From positions 234,165 to 298,164 of the forward strand of contig NZ_LMPF01000023.1 in NCBI RefSeq assembly GCF_001424345.1: 64,000 nucleotides of DNA, read 5' to 3'. The notes below the pieces were generated by a model. The model saw only the letters and a list, made by a program, of their open reading frames with translations, did not search any database and was not told the origin of the DNA. This document shows positions 35,637 through 43,945 of this stretch, piece after piece (position 1 is the stretch's first letter; each line of letters begins with the position of its first letter). The position numbers and the translations under genes were made by a program. The stretch comes from Burkholderia sp. Leaf177. GTDB taxonomy: Bacteria > Pseudomonadota > Gammaproteobacteria > Burkholderiales > Burkholderiaceae.

Positions 35637-36173
35637 TTATTGCGCGGGCGCCGTCGACGGTTCTTGCGAGCCGTCCGGCGGGGTGCGCACATACGCGGCG
35701 AGCGTATCGGGAAGCAGCGGTTTCAGTTCTCGCACGCCTTGTTCGACCGCGGGCCGGAACAACGCGTTACGCCAGAAATCGTGTTGCGGCAGTTCGGTCA
35801 AGCCCGCCAGGGCGACCAGGATCACTACCAGAATTGCGCCTCGCACGAGGCCAAACAAAAGTCCAAGCGACCGGTCTATTCCGCGCAACCCGACTACTTC
35901 GGTTATGCGTGAAAACAACGCGCCCGCCACACTCGATACCACCAGCACGGCCGCCACGATCAGCAAGAATGCAATCAGCCATTGTGTCAGCGCGCCGCCC
36001 GGCCAGTTCGCGGGAATGTACGGCACGACCAGGCTGACAAAACGTCCCGCGATCAACAACGCCGCGATCCAGCCGATCAGGCCGAACACTTCGGCCAGCA
36101 GGCCACGCCACATTCCGCGCAGCGCGGAAAGGCCGATCACGGCCATCACCGCGTAGTCAAAACTCGTAAACAT
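35637..36173 (-). CDS. cvpA: CvpA family inner-membrane protein
   Basis: Predicted 178-residue membrane protein with four hydrophobic helices (about 5-22, 28-48, 62-85 and 100-122). FDYAVMAVIGLSALRGMWRGLLAEVFGL, seen as FDYAVMAVIG and RGLLAEVFGLIGW, is typical of CvpA. The family was named for colicin V production and is coregulated with purF; its molecular role is unclear. ATG 36173 is used in place of the adjacent TTG. It starts 7 bases after the dedD stop. The Pro/Ser-rich C-terminal tail is not conserved. Confidence 0.9.
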   Translation of the reverse strand: MFTSFDYAVMAVIGLSALRGMWRGLLAEVFGLIGWIAALLIAGRFVSLVVPYIPANWPGGALTQWLIAFLLIVAAVLVVSSVAGALFSRITEVVGLRGIDRSLGLLFGLVRGAILVVILVALAGLTELPQHDFWRNALFRPAVEQGVRELKPLLPDTLAAYVRTPPDGSQEPSTAPAQ

Positions 36174-36179
36174 CAAATG

Positions 36180-37055
36180 CTAGTTCGCCGACGCGTTATT
36201 GCCGCCGCCAAGTCCGGCCTGGCGCACTTTGCTCAGCGCCGCCGATGCAGCCGCCCGGTCGGCAAACGGTCCCGCGCGCAACAGCGCTCGCGTGGTGCCG
36301 TCGGCTTCCTTCCGACGTTCAACATATGCGGGCACTCCGGCCGCCTTCAACTTCGTCACCCAATTTTGCGCAGCGGCGTCTTCGTCGAACGTACCGATCT
36401 GGATCACAAAACGGCTGCCAGCTGGCGATGCCGGCGTGTTTTTCTGAGCCGCGGCGGCGGTCGCCGGTGCGTCTGCGGGAGGCTTTGCGGCTTGCGATGT
36501 TTGTGCCGGCGTCGGCGCGACAGGCGCCGCTGTAGTGGCCGGCTTCGGCGCTGTAGGTGCCGCAGCAGTTGCCTGTTGTTGCGCTTGATTTGGCTTTGAA
36601 GCCGGCTTCGTTACGGGCGCGGCGGCAGTCGGCGCGTTATCCGTGCCGGTAACCGGACTATCCGGCGCTACGCCAGCCTGTGTATCGGCGACGGAATCGG
36701 TTGCCGGGCCGGCCGCCGCGGTATCGCCATGCGTGGTCTTGGGCAATGGCGCTGCGGGGCGCGTAGGGATATCGATGGAAATGTCGTCGGTGACGGGCTT
36801 CGGATGCGAATCCAGAACCATTGGCAGAACGATCACAGCCGCCGCGACCAGCGCAAGTGCGCCCACCAGACGGCGACGCGCGCGCTGCTTTTCCGGCAGC
36901 GTGGGATCGAGCATCATTGCGTCGGCTTCAGGACGGTCGCTGCGGCGCGTCCGGCGTTCCGTACGGACGGTCTGACGCGAACCGCGCGGGGAGTCGGAAT
37001 AATCATCGCGACCCGAAGGCGCGTCGTCTTTCTTGCCGAACGAAAAAAAGGACAT
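36180..37055 (-). CDS. DedD-like SPOR domain protein
   Basis: Predicted 291-residue single-pass inner-membrane protein with N-in topology. A basic cytoplasmic segment (1-60), a hydrophobic helix (LVGALALVAAAVIVLPMVL, about 63-81), a long Pro/Ala/Thr/Gln-rich periplasmic linker (about 90-210) and a C-terminal SPOR domain (about 213-285; FVIQIGTFDEDAAAQNWV, RALLRAGPFADRAAA). SPOR domains bind denuded peptidoglycan at the division septum, so a role at the septum is likely. ATG 37055 gives the usual MSFFSFGKK start. Confidence 0.87.
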   Translation of the reverse strand: MSFFSFGKKDDAPSGRDDYSDSPRGSRQTVRTERRTRRSDRPEADAMMLDPTLPEKQRARRRLVGALALVAAAVIVLPMVLDSHPKPVTDDISIDIPTRPAAPLPKTTHGDTAAAGPATDSVADTQAGVAPDSPVTGTDNAPTAAAPVTKPASKPNQAQQQATAAAPTAPKPATTAAPVAPTPAQTSQAAKPPADAPATAAAAQKNTPASPAGSRFVIQIGTFDEDAAAQNWVTKLKAAGVPAYVERRKEADGTTRALLRAGPFADRAAASAALSKVRQAGLGGGNNASAN

Positions 37056-37090
37056 GGTTGGCTTGTGCGAGAGGCTGGCCGGCCGTCCGT

Positions 37091-38413
37091 TCAATGACGC
37101 TGCGATTTACGGTACGCCATTACGCCGGCGACCGTATGGAAACTGCCGAAAACCAAAATTCTATCATTTTCGGACGCCCGCTTTAACGCATCTTGAAAAG
37201 CGTCGGCCGGATTGTTGAATTGAGTAACGCTGCTGTCCGCGCTGTCGTTGACGCCGGCCTCGCGTAATACGCTTTCGAGAACAGCAGCCGATGCCGCGCG
37301 CGGCAATGGAAGCGCCGTCACGTTCCAGTGATCGACCTCGCCTTTCAAATGATTCACGACGCCCGCGATGTCTTTATCCGACATGGCGCCGAAGACGGCA
37401 TACGTGTACGGGAAAAAGCCCATATTGCCGAGGTTTTGCGCCAGAACGGCCGCTGCGTGCGGGTTGTGGGCGACATCGAGGATCACCTGGGGCTTGCCTG
37501 GTACAACCTGAAAGCGCCCGGGCAACTCGACGTTTGCCAATCCGAGACGAATATCCTGCGCGGAAACCGGAATGCGATCGCGCAACGATTCCAGCACGGC
37601 GAGCGCCGCCGACGTATTGATCAGCTGATTCGCGCCCCGCAGAGCCGGATAAGCCAGCGCGGAACGCCGTTGCGTTCGGCCGATATAACTCCATTGCTGG
37701 CGCTCGTTGCCGCCCTGCGCTTCGTACCGGAAGTCGCGGCCAACCAGCCACAGATCTGCGCCAATCGCCTCGGCGTGATCGATCAACGACTGTGGCGGCG
37801 ATGGATCACCGCAAATCGCAGGCGTATCGGGGCGGAAAATACCGGCTTTTTCGAAGCCGATCTTCTCGCGTGTATCGCCGAGATAATCCGTATGGTCTAT
37901 GTCGATGCTCGTCACGATCGCGCAATCGGTATCGATGATATTCACCGCGTCTAGCCGCCCTCCAAGCCCAACTTCGAGAATCACCGCGTCCAGTCCGCTG
38001 GATGCAAACAGCCGCATGATCGCGAGCGTCGTGAATTCGAAGTACGTCAGCGACACCGGTTCCGCGAAACTCGTCCGCGCCTTTTCAACGGCCTCGAAGT
38101 GTTCGAGTAGCTGGAAATCCGTGGCATCGACGCCATTCAGCCGCGCGCGCTCGTTGAACGCCAGCAGATGCGGCGACGTATGGCAGCCCACGCGATACCC
38201 CGCGCGCAGCAAAATGGTTTCGAGGATCGCGCACGTAGAACCCTTGCCGTTCGTGCCGCCCACGGTGATCACGGGGCACGAAAATTCGAAGCCAAGCGCC
38301 TCGCGGACCCGGCCGATGCGCGTCAAACCCATATCGATACCGACCGGATGCGCCGATTCCAGATGCGCGAGCCACGCGTCGAGGGTAGGAAAGCTATACG
38401 AAGAAGTCGTCAT
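37091..38413 (-). CDS. folC: Bifunctional folylpolyglutamate/dihydrofolate synthase
   Basis: Predicted 440-residue Mur-ligase-like enzyme that makes dihydrofolate and adds glutamates to folates. The ATP loop VGGTNGKGST is at 51-60, followed by GCHTSPHL and the central VTSIDIDHTDYLGDT block, with a C-terminal ligase domain (VILDVAHNPHAA). ATG 38413 is chosen because the upstream frame adds only basic, unconserved residues. It sits between accD and dedD. An exact 84-bp copy of its bases 37689-37772 (encoding ADLWLVGRDFRYEAQGG and neighbours) is found again inside the prpD region near the end of the window. Confidence 0.94.
   Translation of the reverse strand: MTTSSYSFPTLDAWLAHLESAHPVGIDMGLTRIGRVREALGFEFSCPVITVGGTNGKGSTCAILETILLRAGYRVGCHTSPHLLAFNERARLNGVDATDFQLLEHFEAVEKARTSFAEPVSLTYFEFTTLAIMRLFASSGLDAVILEVGLGGRLDAVNIIDTDCAIVTSIDIDHTDYLGDTREKIGFEKAGIFRPDTPAICGDPSPPQSLIDHAEAIGADLWLVGRDFRYEAQGGNERQQWSYIGRTQRRSALAYPALRGANQLINTSAALAVLESLRDRIPVSAQDIRLGLANVELPGRFQVVPGKPQVILDVAHNPHAAAVLAQNLGNMGFFPYTYAVFGAMSDKDIAGVVNHLKGEVDHWNVTALPLPRAASAAVLESVLREAGVNDSADSSVTQFNNPADAFQDALKRASENDRILVFGSFHTVAGVMAYRKSQRH
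37689..37772. repeat. folC segment with an exact second copy at 63748-63831
   Basis: All 84 bases match without gap, in the same window orientation. It begins CTCCATTGCTGG and ends CAATCGCCTCG. Outside this segment the two loci are unrelated. In folC the segment is in its natural context, so this is the source copy. Confidence 0.95.
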
Positions 38414-38534
38414 GAAAGAGTGTTGAGCGCGGCGCTTTGCATGTTCGCGCCGTAAAGCTGCTCGGCGGCCGCGAGACGTGCTATGTCCTGTCAATCGCTG
38501 CTTGGAAGGCGCATTAAATCAATGCGCTACGACT

Positions 38535-39407
38535 TCAAGCGACCGAATCTGCCGGTTGCAGCGTCAGCAATGCGATCAGGCGCGCGATCTCTTCGCGCAT
38601 TTTCCGGCGATCGACGATCATGTCGATGGCGCCTTTCTGGATCAGGAACTCCGAGCGCTGGAAACCTTCCGGCAATTTTTCGCGCACGGTCTGCTCGATC
38701 ACGCGCGGCCCTGCAAAGCCGATCAACGCCTTCGGTTCCGCGATTACCACGTCGCCGAGAAACGCGAAGCTCGCCGAAACGCCGCCCATGGTCGGATCGG
38801 TCAGCACGGAGATGAAGGGCAACTTGGCTTCGGCGAGCTTGGTCAGCATGGCCGTGGTTTTCGCCATCTGCATCAGCGAAAGCAGGCTTTCCTGCATCCG
38901 CGCGCCGCCTGATGCCGTGAAACAGATGAACGGCGTGCGCTGTTCGAGCGCGTTGCGGGCGCCGCGGGCAAAACGTTCGCCGACCACCGAGCCCATCGAT
39001 CCACCCATGAACGAGAACTCGAAGCACGCAGTAGTGACAGGGATGGTGTGGATCGCGCCGCCCATGACGACCATGGCGTCGGTCTCGTCCGTGTCTTCCA
39101 TCGCCTCTTTCAGGCGATCCGGATATTTGCGGCTGTCCTTGAATTTCAGGGCATCGACAGGAAGCACTTCCTGGCCGATCTCGTAGCGGCCTTCCGGATC
39201 GAGCAGGCCATCGAGCCGTTCACGCGCGCCGATCCGCATGTGGTGGCTGCACTTCGGGCAGACGTGCAGGTTGGCCTCGACGTCGTTGCGGTACAGCACC
39301 GCTTCGCACGCGGGGCATTTGATCCACAGCCCTTCCGGAATGCCCTTGCGGCTTTTCGGATCGGTTTGCTTGATCTTCGGCGGTAACAGCTTGTCGAGCC
39401 AGCTCAT
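38535..39407 (-). CDS. accD: Acetyl-CoA carboxylase, carboxyltransferase subunit beta
   Basis: Predicted 290-residue subunit that, with AccA, carboxylates acetyl-CoA in fatty acid synthesis. The N-terminal zinc ribbon has four cysteines, CPAC (about 31-34) and CPKC (about 50-53). The crotonase-like core shows FTASGGARMQESLLSL and TDPTMGGVSASFAFLGDV. Length is the usual 290. ATG 39407 (MSWLDKLLPPKI) has AAGGAAA upstream. It lies between trpA and folC in the conserved order. Confidence 0.96.
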   Translation of the reverse strand: MSWLDKLLPPKIKQTDPKSRKGIPEGLWIKCPACEAVLYRNDVEANLHVCPKCSHHMRIGARERLDGLLDPEGRYEIGQEVLPVDALKFKDSRKYPDRLKEAMEDTDETDAMVVMGGAIHTIPVTTACFEFSFMGGSMGSVVGERFARGARNALEQRTPFICFTASGGARMQESLLSLMQMAKTTAMLTKLAEAKLPFISVLTDPTMGGVSASFAFLGDVVIAEPKALIGFAGPRVIEQTVREKLPEGFQRSEFLIQKGAIDMIVDRRKMREEIARLIALLTLQPADSVA

Positions 39408-39470
39408 CGTGTTTCCTTCATTTTTCTCGTGTTTCGCGGCCTTTTTAGTTATTCGGGCCGCCAATACGGG

Positions 39471-40274
39471 TTATTTTGCAGAATCCAGCGCGGTACGGAT
39501 TTCGGCGATAAAACTTGTCAGCTTCTCAGCTGCCGCGTCCGGCGACGCTTCTTCGAGCAATTGCACAAGACGGCTGCCGATCACGACCGCATCCGACACA
39601 TCCGCCACCAACCTCGCCGATTCCGCGTCGCGAATCCCGAAACCGACGCCTACCGGCAACGCCACATGCTTCTTGATCGCCGGGATTTTACTCGCGATAC
39701 TCGCCACGTCCAGATTTGCCGAACCGGTCACGCCTTTCAGCGACACGTAATACACATAGCCGCTTGCCACTTTGCCAACAGCGGCAATGCGTTCGTCCGT
39801 CGACGTGGGCGCGAGCAGAAAGATTGGATCGATGCCCGCTGCGAGCATCGACTGGCTGAATTCCACCGATTCTTCCGGCGGGTAATCGACGACCAGAATG
39901 CCATCCACGCCGGCATCCTTCGCCGCTTTTGCGAACGCTTCGGTGCCCATGCGCTCGATAGGATTGGCATAGCCCATCAACACGACCGGCGTTTGTGTGT
40001 TCGTTTCGCGGAAGCGTTTTACATCGGCGAGAACGTGTTTCAGCGATACACCGCGCGACAAAGCGCGCTCGGACGAACGCTGGATCACGGGACCGTCGGC
40101 CATTGGGTCGGAAAACGGAACGCCTAGTTCGATGACATCCGCGCCGCCCTTGGCCAGGGCGTGCATGAATTCAACTGTCTGTTCAGGGTTCGGGTCGCCG
40201 GCGGTGATGAACGGGATCAAGCCTTTTTTGCCCTGCTCGGCGAGTGCCGCAAATGTACTTTTGATACGGGACAT
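39471..40274 (-). CDS. trpA: Tryptophan synthase alpha chain
   Basis: Predicted 267-residue TIM-barrel subunit that cleaves indole-3-glycerol phosphate and passes indole to TrpB. Catalytic Glu and Asp are in ADVIELGVPFSDPMADGP. The phosphate-binding end shows VGFGIRDAESA and VIGSRLVQLLE. ATG 40274 (MSRIKSTFAAL) has AGAGAGAT upstream. It is separated from trpB by the methyltransferase gene, an order I recall as usual in Burkholderia but unlike the adjacent trpBA of most bacteria. Confidence 0.96.
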   Translation of the reverse strand: MSRIKSTFAALAEQGKKGLIPFITAGDPNPEQTVEFMHALAKGGADVIELGVPFSDPMADGPVIQRSSERALSRGVSLKHVLADVKRFRETNTQTPVVLMGYANPIERMGTEAFAKAAKDAGVDGILVVDYPPEESVEFSQSMLAAGIDPIFLLAPTSTDERIAAVGKVASGYVYYVSLKGVTGSANLDVASIASKIPAIKKHVALPVGVGFGIRDAESARLVADVSDAVVIGSRLVQLLEEASPDAAAEKLTSFIAEIRTALDSAK

Positions 40275-40335
40275 GATGATCTCTCTGCGCAATGTTGGCG
40301 CGATTTAGCGTTTTATAGCAGTGACTTAGCGACGT

Positions 40336-41199
40336 TCAGGCTTGATCGATGGAAACATCTTCAGCAACGGCCACGGGCTTTTCGACAGGCACAACGGCCA
40401 GAGGCGTTTCAGCTACTCGCGCTTCTGCAATCGCATGATAGTCGGCGTTGATCTCATAGCCGACAAACTCACGCCCGTGCCGCGCACACGCAACCGCCGT
40501 CGTGCCGCTACCCATGAATGGATCGAGCACGCGGCCGCCGCGTGGACAACTCGCCAGCACCATCCGCTCGATAATCTCGAGCGGCTTTTGCGTTGGATGA
40601 TCGACCCGTTCAGCGTGTTGCCTATGCAGCCTCGACACCGACCAGACGTCTTTCGGGTTGTATCCAAGCTCGAGCCACTTGCTGCCTTCGAACAACTTGC
40701 GCGAACGCGCTTTCTTCGTCACTGCATCGTAAGGAATGCGGATGGGGTCGAGATCGAAGAAGTAATCCTTCGATACCGCGAAATACCCGATGTTGTCATG
40801 CACCGACGTGAATCTGCGCACCGTTCCGCCCATGCTCGGCACGCGCCGGTCCCACACAATTTCGTTGACCATGGTGAGGCGACGCTTGAGGAACACGAAA
40901 ATCTCGGGCGCATATTGCCATGTGCAAAAAATGTAGAGCGAACCGCTGGGCTTGAGCTTCGGGATTGCAAGCTCGAGCCAGCCGTAGGTCCAGTCGAGGA
41001 AAGCATCGCCGGAGCGCATATCCGAGTCGTTGCCGTAATCCTTGCCAAGACCGTAAGGCGGATCGGCCACGATCAAATCGATCGAGCCGTCCGGCAGATT
41101 CGCTGCATCGGTCAGGAAATCGCGGTGATGCAAGTGGATGCCAACGTGCGACTTGCCTTCGGCGGCATCCGTTCCTGCATTGACGATTTCATCGCGCAT
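40336..41199 (-). CDS. Solitary DNA methyltransferase, beta-class amino-methyltransferase
   Basis: Predicted 287-residue adenine-N6 or cytosine-N4 methyltransferase. The catalytic motif IV DPPY is at 46-49, ahead of HPTQKP (201-206) and the SAM-binding FMGSGTT (228-234); this IV-then-I order defines the beta class. There is no restriction gene nearby, so it is probably an orphan, regulatory-type enzyme. The ATG at 41199 lies 11 bases after the trpB stop, and trpA follows after 61 bases, so it is within the trp operon. From memory, an enzyme at this locus in Burkholderia cenocepacia has been linked to methylation at CACAG; I cannot confirm the target here. Confidence 0.88.
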   Translation of the reverse strand: MRDEIVNAGTDAAEGKSHVGIHLHHRDFLTDAANLPDGSIDLIVADPPYGLGKDYGNDSDMRSGDAFLDWTYGWLELAIPKLKPSGSLYIFCTWQYAPEIFVFLKRRLTMVNEIVWDRRVPSMGGTVRRFTSVHDNIGYFAVSKDYFFDLDPIRIPYDAVTKKARSRKLFEGSKWLELGYNPKDVWSVSRLHRQHAERVDHPTQKPLEIIERMVLASCPRGGRVLDPFMGSGTTAVACARHGREFVGYEINADYHAIAEARVAETPLAVVPVEKPVAVAEDVSIDQA

Positions 41200-41210
41200 T
41201 GGCTGCGAGC

Positions 41211-42404
41211 TCAGAACGTGATGCCGGTGCGCTCGGCGACCGTATGCATGTCCTTGTCGCCACGGCCCGACAGATTGACGAGCAGAAGCTTGTCTTTCGG
41301 CAGCGTGGGCGCAAGCTTCGCGGCGTAGGCCAGCGCGTGGCTCGATTCGAGCGCGGGAATGATCCCTTCGATCCGGCAGCAATCGTGGAAACCCTTGAGC
41401 GCTTCTTCGTCGGTGATGCCCACGTACTCGGCGCGGCCTGCGTCCTTCAACCACGCGTGTTCCGGGCCAACGCCAGGGTAATCCAGCCCAGCCGATACCG
41501 AATGCGTTTCGATGATCTGGCCGTTGTCGTCCTGAAGAAGATACGTGCGGTTACCGTGCAGAACGCCCGGGCTTCCGCCCATCAGCGACGCAGCGTGACG
41601 GCCCGTATCCATGCCGTCGCCAGCAGCTTCAACGCCGATCAAGCGGACGTCCTTGTTATCGATATACGGGTAGAAGATACCCATCGCATTCGATCCGCCC
41701 CCAACGCACGCAATCACCGCATCGGGCTGACGTCCGGTCATTTCGGGCATCTGAACCTTGCATTCGTCGCCGATAACCCGCTGAAAATCGCGAACCATCA
41801 TCGGGTACGGATGCGGACCCGCCACCGTGCCGATAATATAAAACGTGTTTTCGACGTTCGTAACCCAGTCGCGCATGGCTTCGTTCAACGCGTCTTTCAG
41901 CGTCTTCGAACCGGATTCGACTGGCACAACCGTCGCGCCCAGCAGCTTCATCCGATAAACATTCGCCGCCTGACGCCGCACATCTTCCGAACCCATATAA
42001 ACAACGCATTCCATGCCGAACCGCGCCGCAATGGTCGCCGTCGCCACGCCGTGCTGCCCCGCGCCGGTTTCCGCGATCACGCGCGGCTTGCCCATCTTCC
42101 GCGCCAGCAACGCCTGGCCGATCACGTTATTAACCTTGTGCGCGCCCGTATGGTTCAGGTCTTCGCGCTTCAGATAAATCTGCGCGCCGCCGAGCATTTC
42201 GCTCCAGCGCTTCGCGTGATAAATAGGCGAAGGACGGCCGACATAATGCTTCAGCTCATACTCGTATTCCGCGATAAACGCCGGATCCTTGCTCGATTCT
42301 TCGTATGCGTCGCGAAGTTCATCGAGTGCGTGAATCAGTGTTTCGGAGACGAACGTGCCGCCATAAGGGCCGAAATGGCCGCGATTGTCAGGTAAGTTGT
42401 ACAT
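41211..42404 (-). CDS. trpB: Tryptophan synthase beta chain
   Basis: Predicted 397-residue PLP enzyme that joins indole and serine. The chain starts MYNLPDNRGHFGPYGGTFV. The PLP lysine is in LNHTGAHKVNN, the TrpB carboxylate loop is AETGAGQHGVA, and the phosphate site is CVGGGSNAMG. ATG 42404 has GAGAG about 8 bases upstream; the GTG at 42413 is too close to that site. Complete and typical in length. Confidence 0.96.
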   Translation of the reverse strand: MYNLPDNRGHFGPYGGTFVSETLIHALDELRDAYEESSKDPAFIAEYEYELKHYVGRPSPIYHAKRWSEMLGGAQIYLKREDLNHTGAHKVNNVIGQALLARKMGKPRVIAETGAGQHGVATATIAARFGMECVVYMGSEDVRRQAANVYRMKLLGATVVPVESGSKTLKDALNEAMRDWVTNVENTFYIIGTVAGPHPYPMMVRDFQRVIGDECKVQMPEMTGRQPDAVIACVGGGSNAMGIFYPYIDNKDVRLIGVEAAGDGMDTGRHAASLMGGSPGVLHGNRTYLLQDDNGQIIETHSVSAGLDYPGVGPEHAWLKDAGRAEYVGITDEEALKGFHDCCRIEGIIPALESSHALAYAAKLAPTLPKDKLLLVNLSGRGDKDMHTVAERTGITF

Positions 42405-42452
42405 GTATGCCACTCTCTCGGTACGTGGAAGCGTGGTGCTTGCTCACGTTGA

Positions 42453-43121
42453 TCATCCGGCATCCGCTACGCGCACCGCGCGTACGAACGCCGCCATTCG
42501 GGCGTGATCTTTCACGCCCTTGACCCCCGCTATTTCAATGCCGCTGGAGACATCGACCGCGTAGGGCCGGACGAGCCGGATGGCGTCATGGACGTTTTGC
42601 GCGTTCAACCCACCACTCAAAACGGCCCGATGCCCGAGATCTGTTGGGATAAGTGACCAATCGAATACCTTTCCACCGCCACCGTAGCCATCGACATGGG
42701 CGTCGAGGAGCACACCGCTGGCTGCTGAATAATTAAGAGATGATTCTACCAAATCGCGTGGGTTGGCATCGGGCCCTACCCGAACGGCACGCCACCACGG
42801 CAGACCAGCGACTTCGGCGAGCGCGGCGCATTGAGCCGGGGTTTCGTCGCCGTGGAACTGCAAGAGCGACAATCTCACATTCGATGTCACCTCGCGAATC
42901 CATTCCGGCGTCGCGTTGACGAAAAGCCCCACAGCCGAAACCAGCGGCGGGACGCGATCCGCCAGATCGATCGCCTGGCCGACGCCGACCGAACGCGGGC
43001 TGGGCGGATAAAACACGAAACCCACGGCATCGGCGCCGAGGTCGACGGCCACATCGACATCTTCAGGCTTCGATAAACCGCACAATTTGATGCGCGTTCT
43101 ATGCAGATCGTTGTTATCCAT
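42453..43121 (-). CDS. trpF: Phosphoribosylanthranilate isomerase
   Basis: Predicted 222-residue TIM barrel that isomerises PRA to CdRP in tryptophan synthesis. Active-site Cys is in RIKLCGLSKPEDV and the Asp in GVLLDAHVDGYGGGG. Other family blocks are GFVFYPPSPRSV, LLQFHGDE and LSGGLNAQNV. ATG 43121 overlaps the end of truA by 8 bases, suggesting coupling. The frame extends far upstream inside truA without conserved sequence. Confidence 0.93.
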   Translation of the reverse strand: MDNNDLHRTRIKLCGLSKPEDVDVAVDLGADAVGFVFYPPSPRSVGVGQAIDLADRVPPLVSAVGLFVNATPEWIREVTSNVRLSLLQFHGDETPAQCAALAEVAGLPWWRAVRVGPDANPRDLVESSLNYSAASGVLLDAHVDGYGGGGKVFDWSLIPTDLGHRAVLSGGLNAQNVHDAIRLVRPYAVDVSSGIEIAGVKGVKDHARMAAFVRAVRVADAG

Positions 43122-43944
43122 TATGTTTTGCACGTTCAATTCCTTGCCAGACTGCGCTCCACGGATAGCTTCCAAGACGTGGCGCGGGAACAGCGAAGTT
43201 CTCAGGATAGCCGACCTCGGCCAGATAGAGGCCGTCGGGCATGAAGGTCGGCGCGGCGCGCTTGCGGTCGCGCGCTTCGAGCAGATCGCGCATCCATGAA
43301 GGCGGATGTTTGCCACGGCCGATGGCGACGAAACATCCCATCAGGTTGCGCACCATGTGATGCAAAAACGCGTTCGCGCGAAAGCGAAAGTGGATGAAAT
43401 CGCCCTGCTCGACAATATCGATCTGATGCAAGTATTTCACCGGCGTCTTCGCCTGGCATTCGGACGACCGGAACGCCGTGAAATCGTGCTTGCCGATGAT
43501 CAGCGCGGCCGCTTCGCGCATGGCGTTGGCATCGAGCGCCGCGTAGCACCAGCCGGCGTGGCCGGTGCTCATCGGCGAGCGCACCGGATGGACGTACAGC
43601 GCGTAGTAATACGTGCGCTCGAAGGCGCCGAAACGTGCGTGGAAATCGTCGGGCATCGGACGCGCCCATTGAACCGCGACGCTTTGCGGCAGGAAAGCGT
43701 TCGTGCCGCGAACCCACGCAAAGTCAGTACGTTCGAGTTCGGTATCGAAATGCACGACCTGACCGAGCGCGTGCACGCCCGTGTCGGTGCGCCCCGCGAC
43801 GACCGTCTGCACGCGCGTCTGCGTGAACTTGCCGAGCGCGCGTTCAAGCACGTCCTGCACGGTCGGAACGTCCGATTGTGTCTGCCAGCCGCTGAACGCC
43901 GAACCGTCGTACTGGATACCCAGGGCAATGCGCTTCAAAGCCAT
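43114..43944 (-). CDS. truA: tRNA pseudouridine synthase A
   Basis: Predicted 276-residue enzyme that modifies uridines 38-40 in the anticodon arm of many tRNAs. The catalytic Asp is in VVAGRTDTGVHALGQV. Also seen are IQYDGSAFSGWQ near the start and FLHHMVRNLMG. ATG 43944 lies one base after the fimV stop codon triplet, and the gene runs into trpF with an 8-base overlap. Typical in length. Confidence 0.95.
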   Translation of the reverse strand: MALKRIALGIQYDGSAFSGWQTQSDVPTVQDVLERALGKFTQTRVQTVVAGRTDTGVHALGQVVHFDTELERTDFAWVRGTNAFLPQSVAVQWARPMPDDFHARFGAFERTYYYALYVHPVRSPMSTGHAGWCYAALDANAMREAAALIIGKHDFTAFRSSECQAKTPVKYLHQIDIVEQGDFIHFRFRANAFLHHMVRNLMGCFVAIGRGKHPPSWMRDLLEARDRKRAAPTFMPDGLYLAEVGYPENFAVPAPRLGSYPWSAVWQGIERAKHNG

Positions 43945-43945
43945 A

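Noticed and set aside
33937..36156. 739-codon open frame on the plus strand
   Set aside because: Antisense to purF and cvpA; no recognisable domain.
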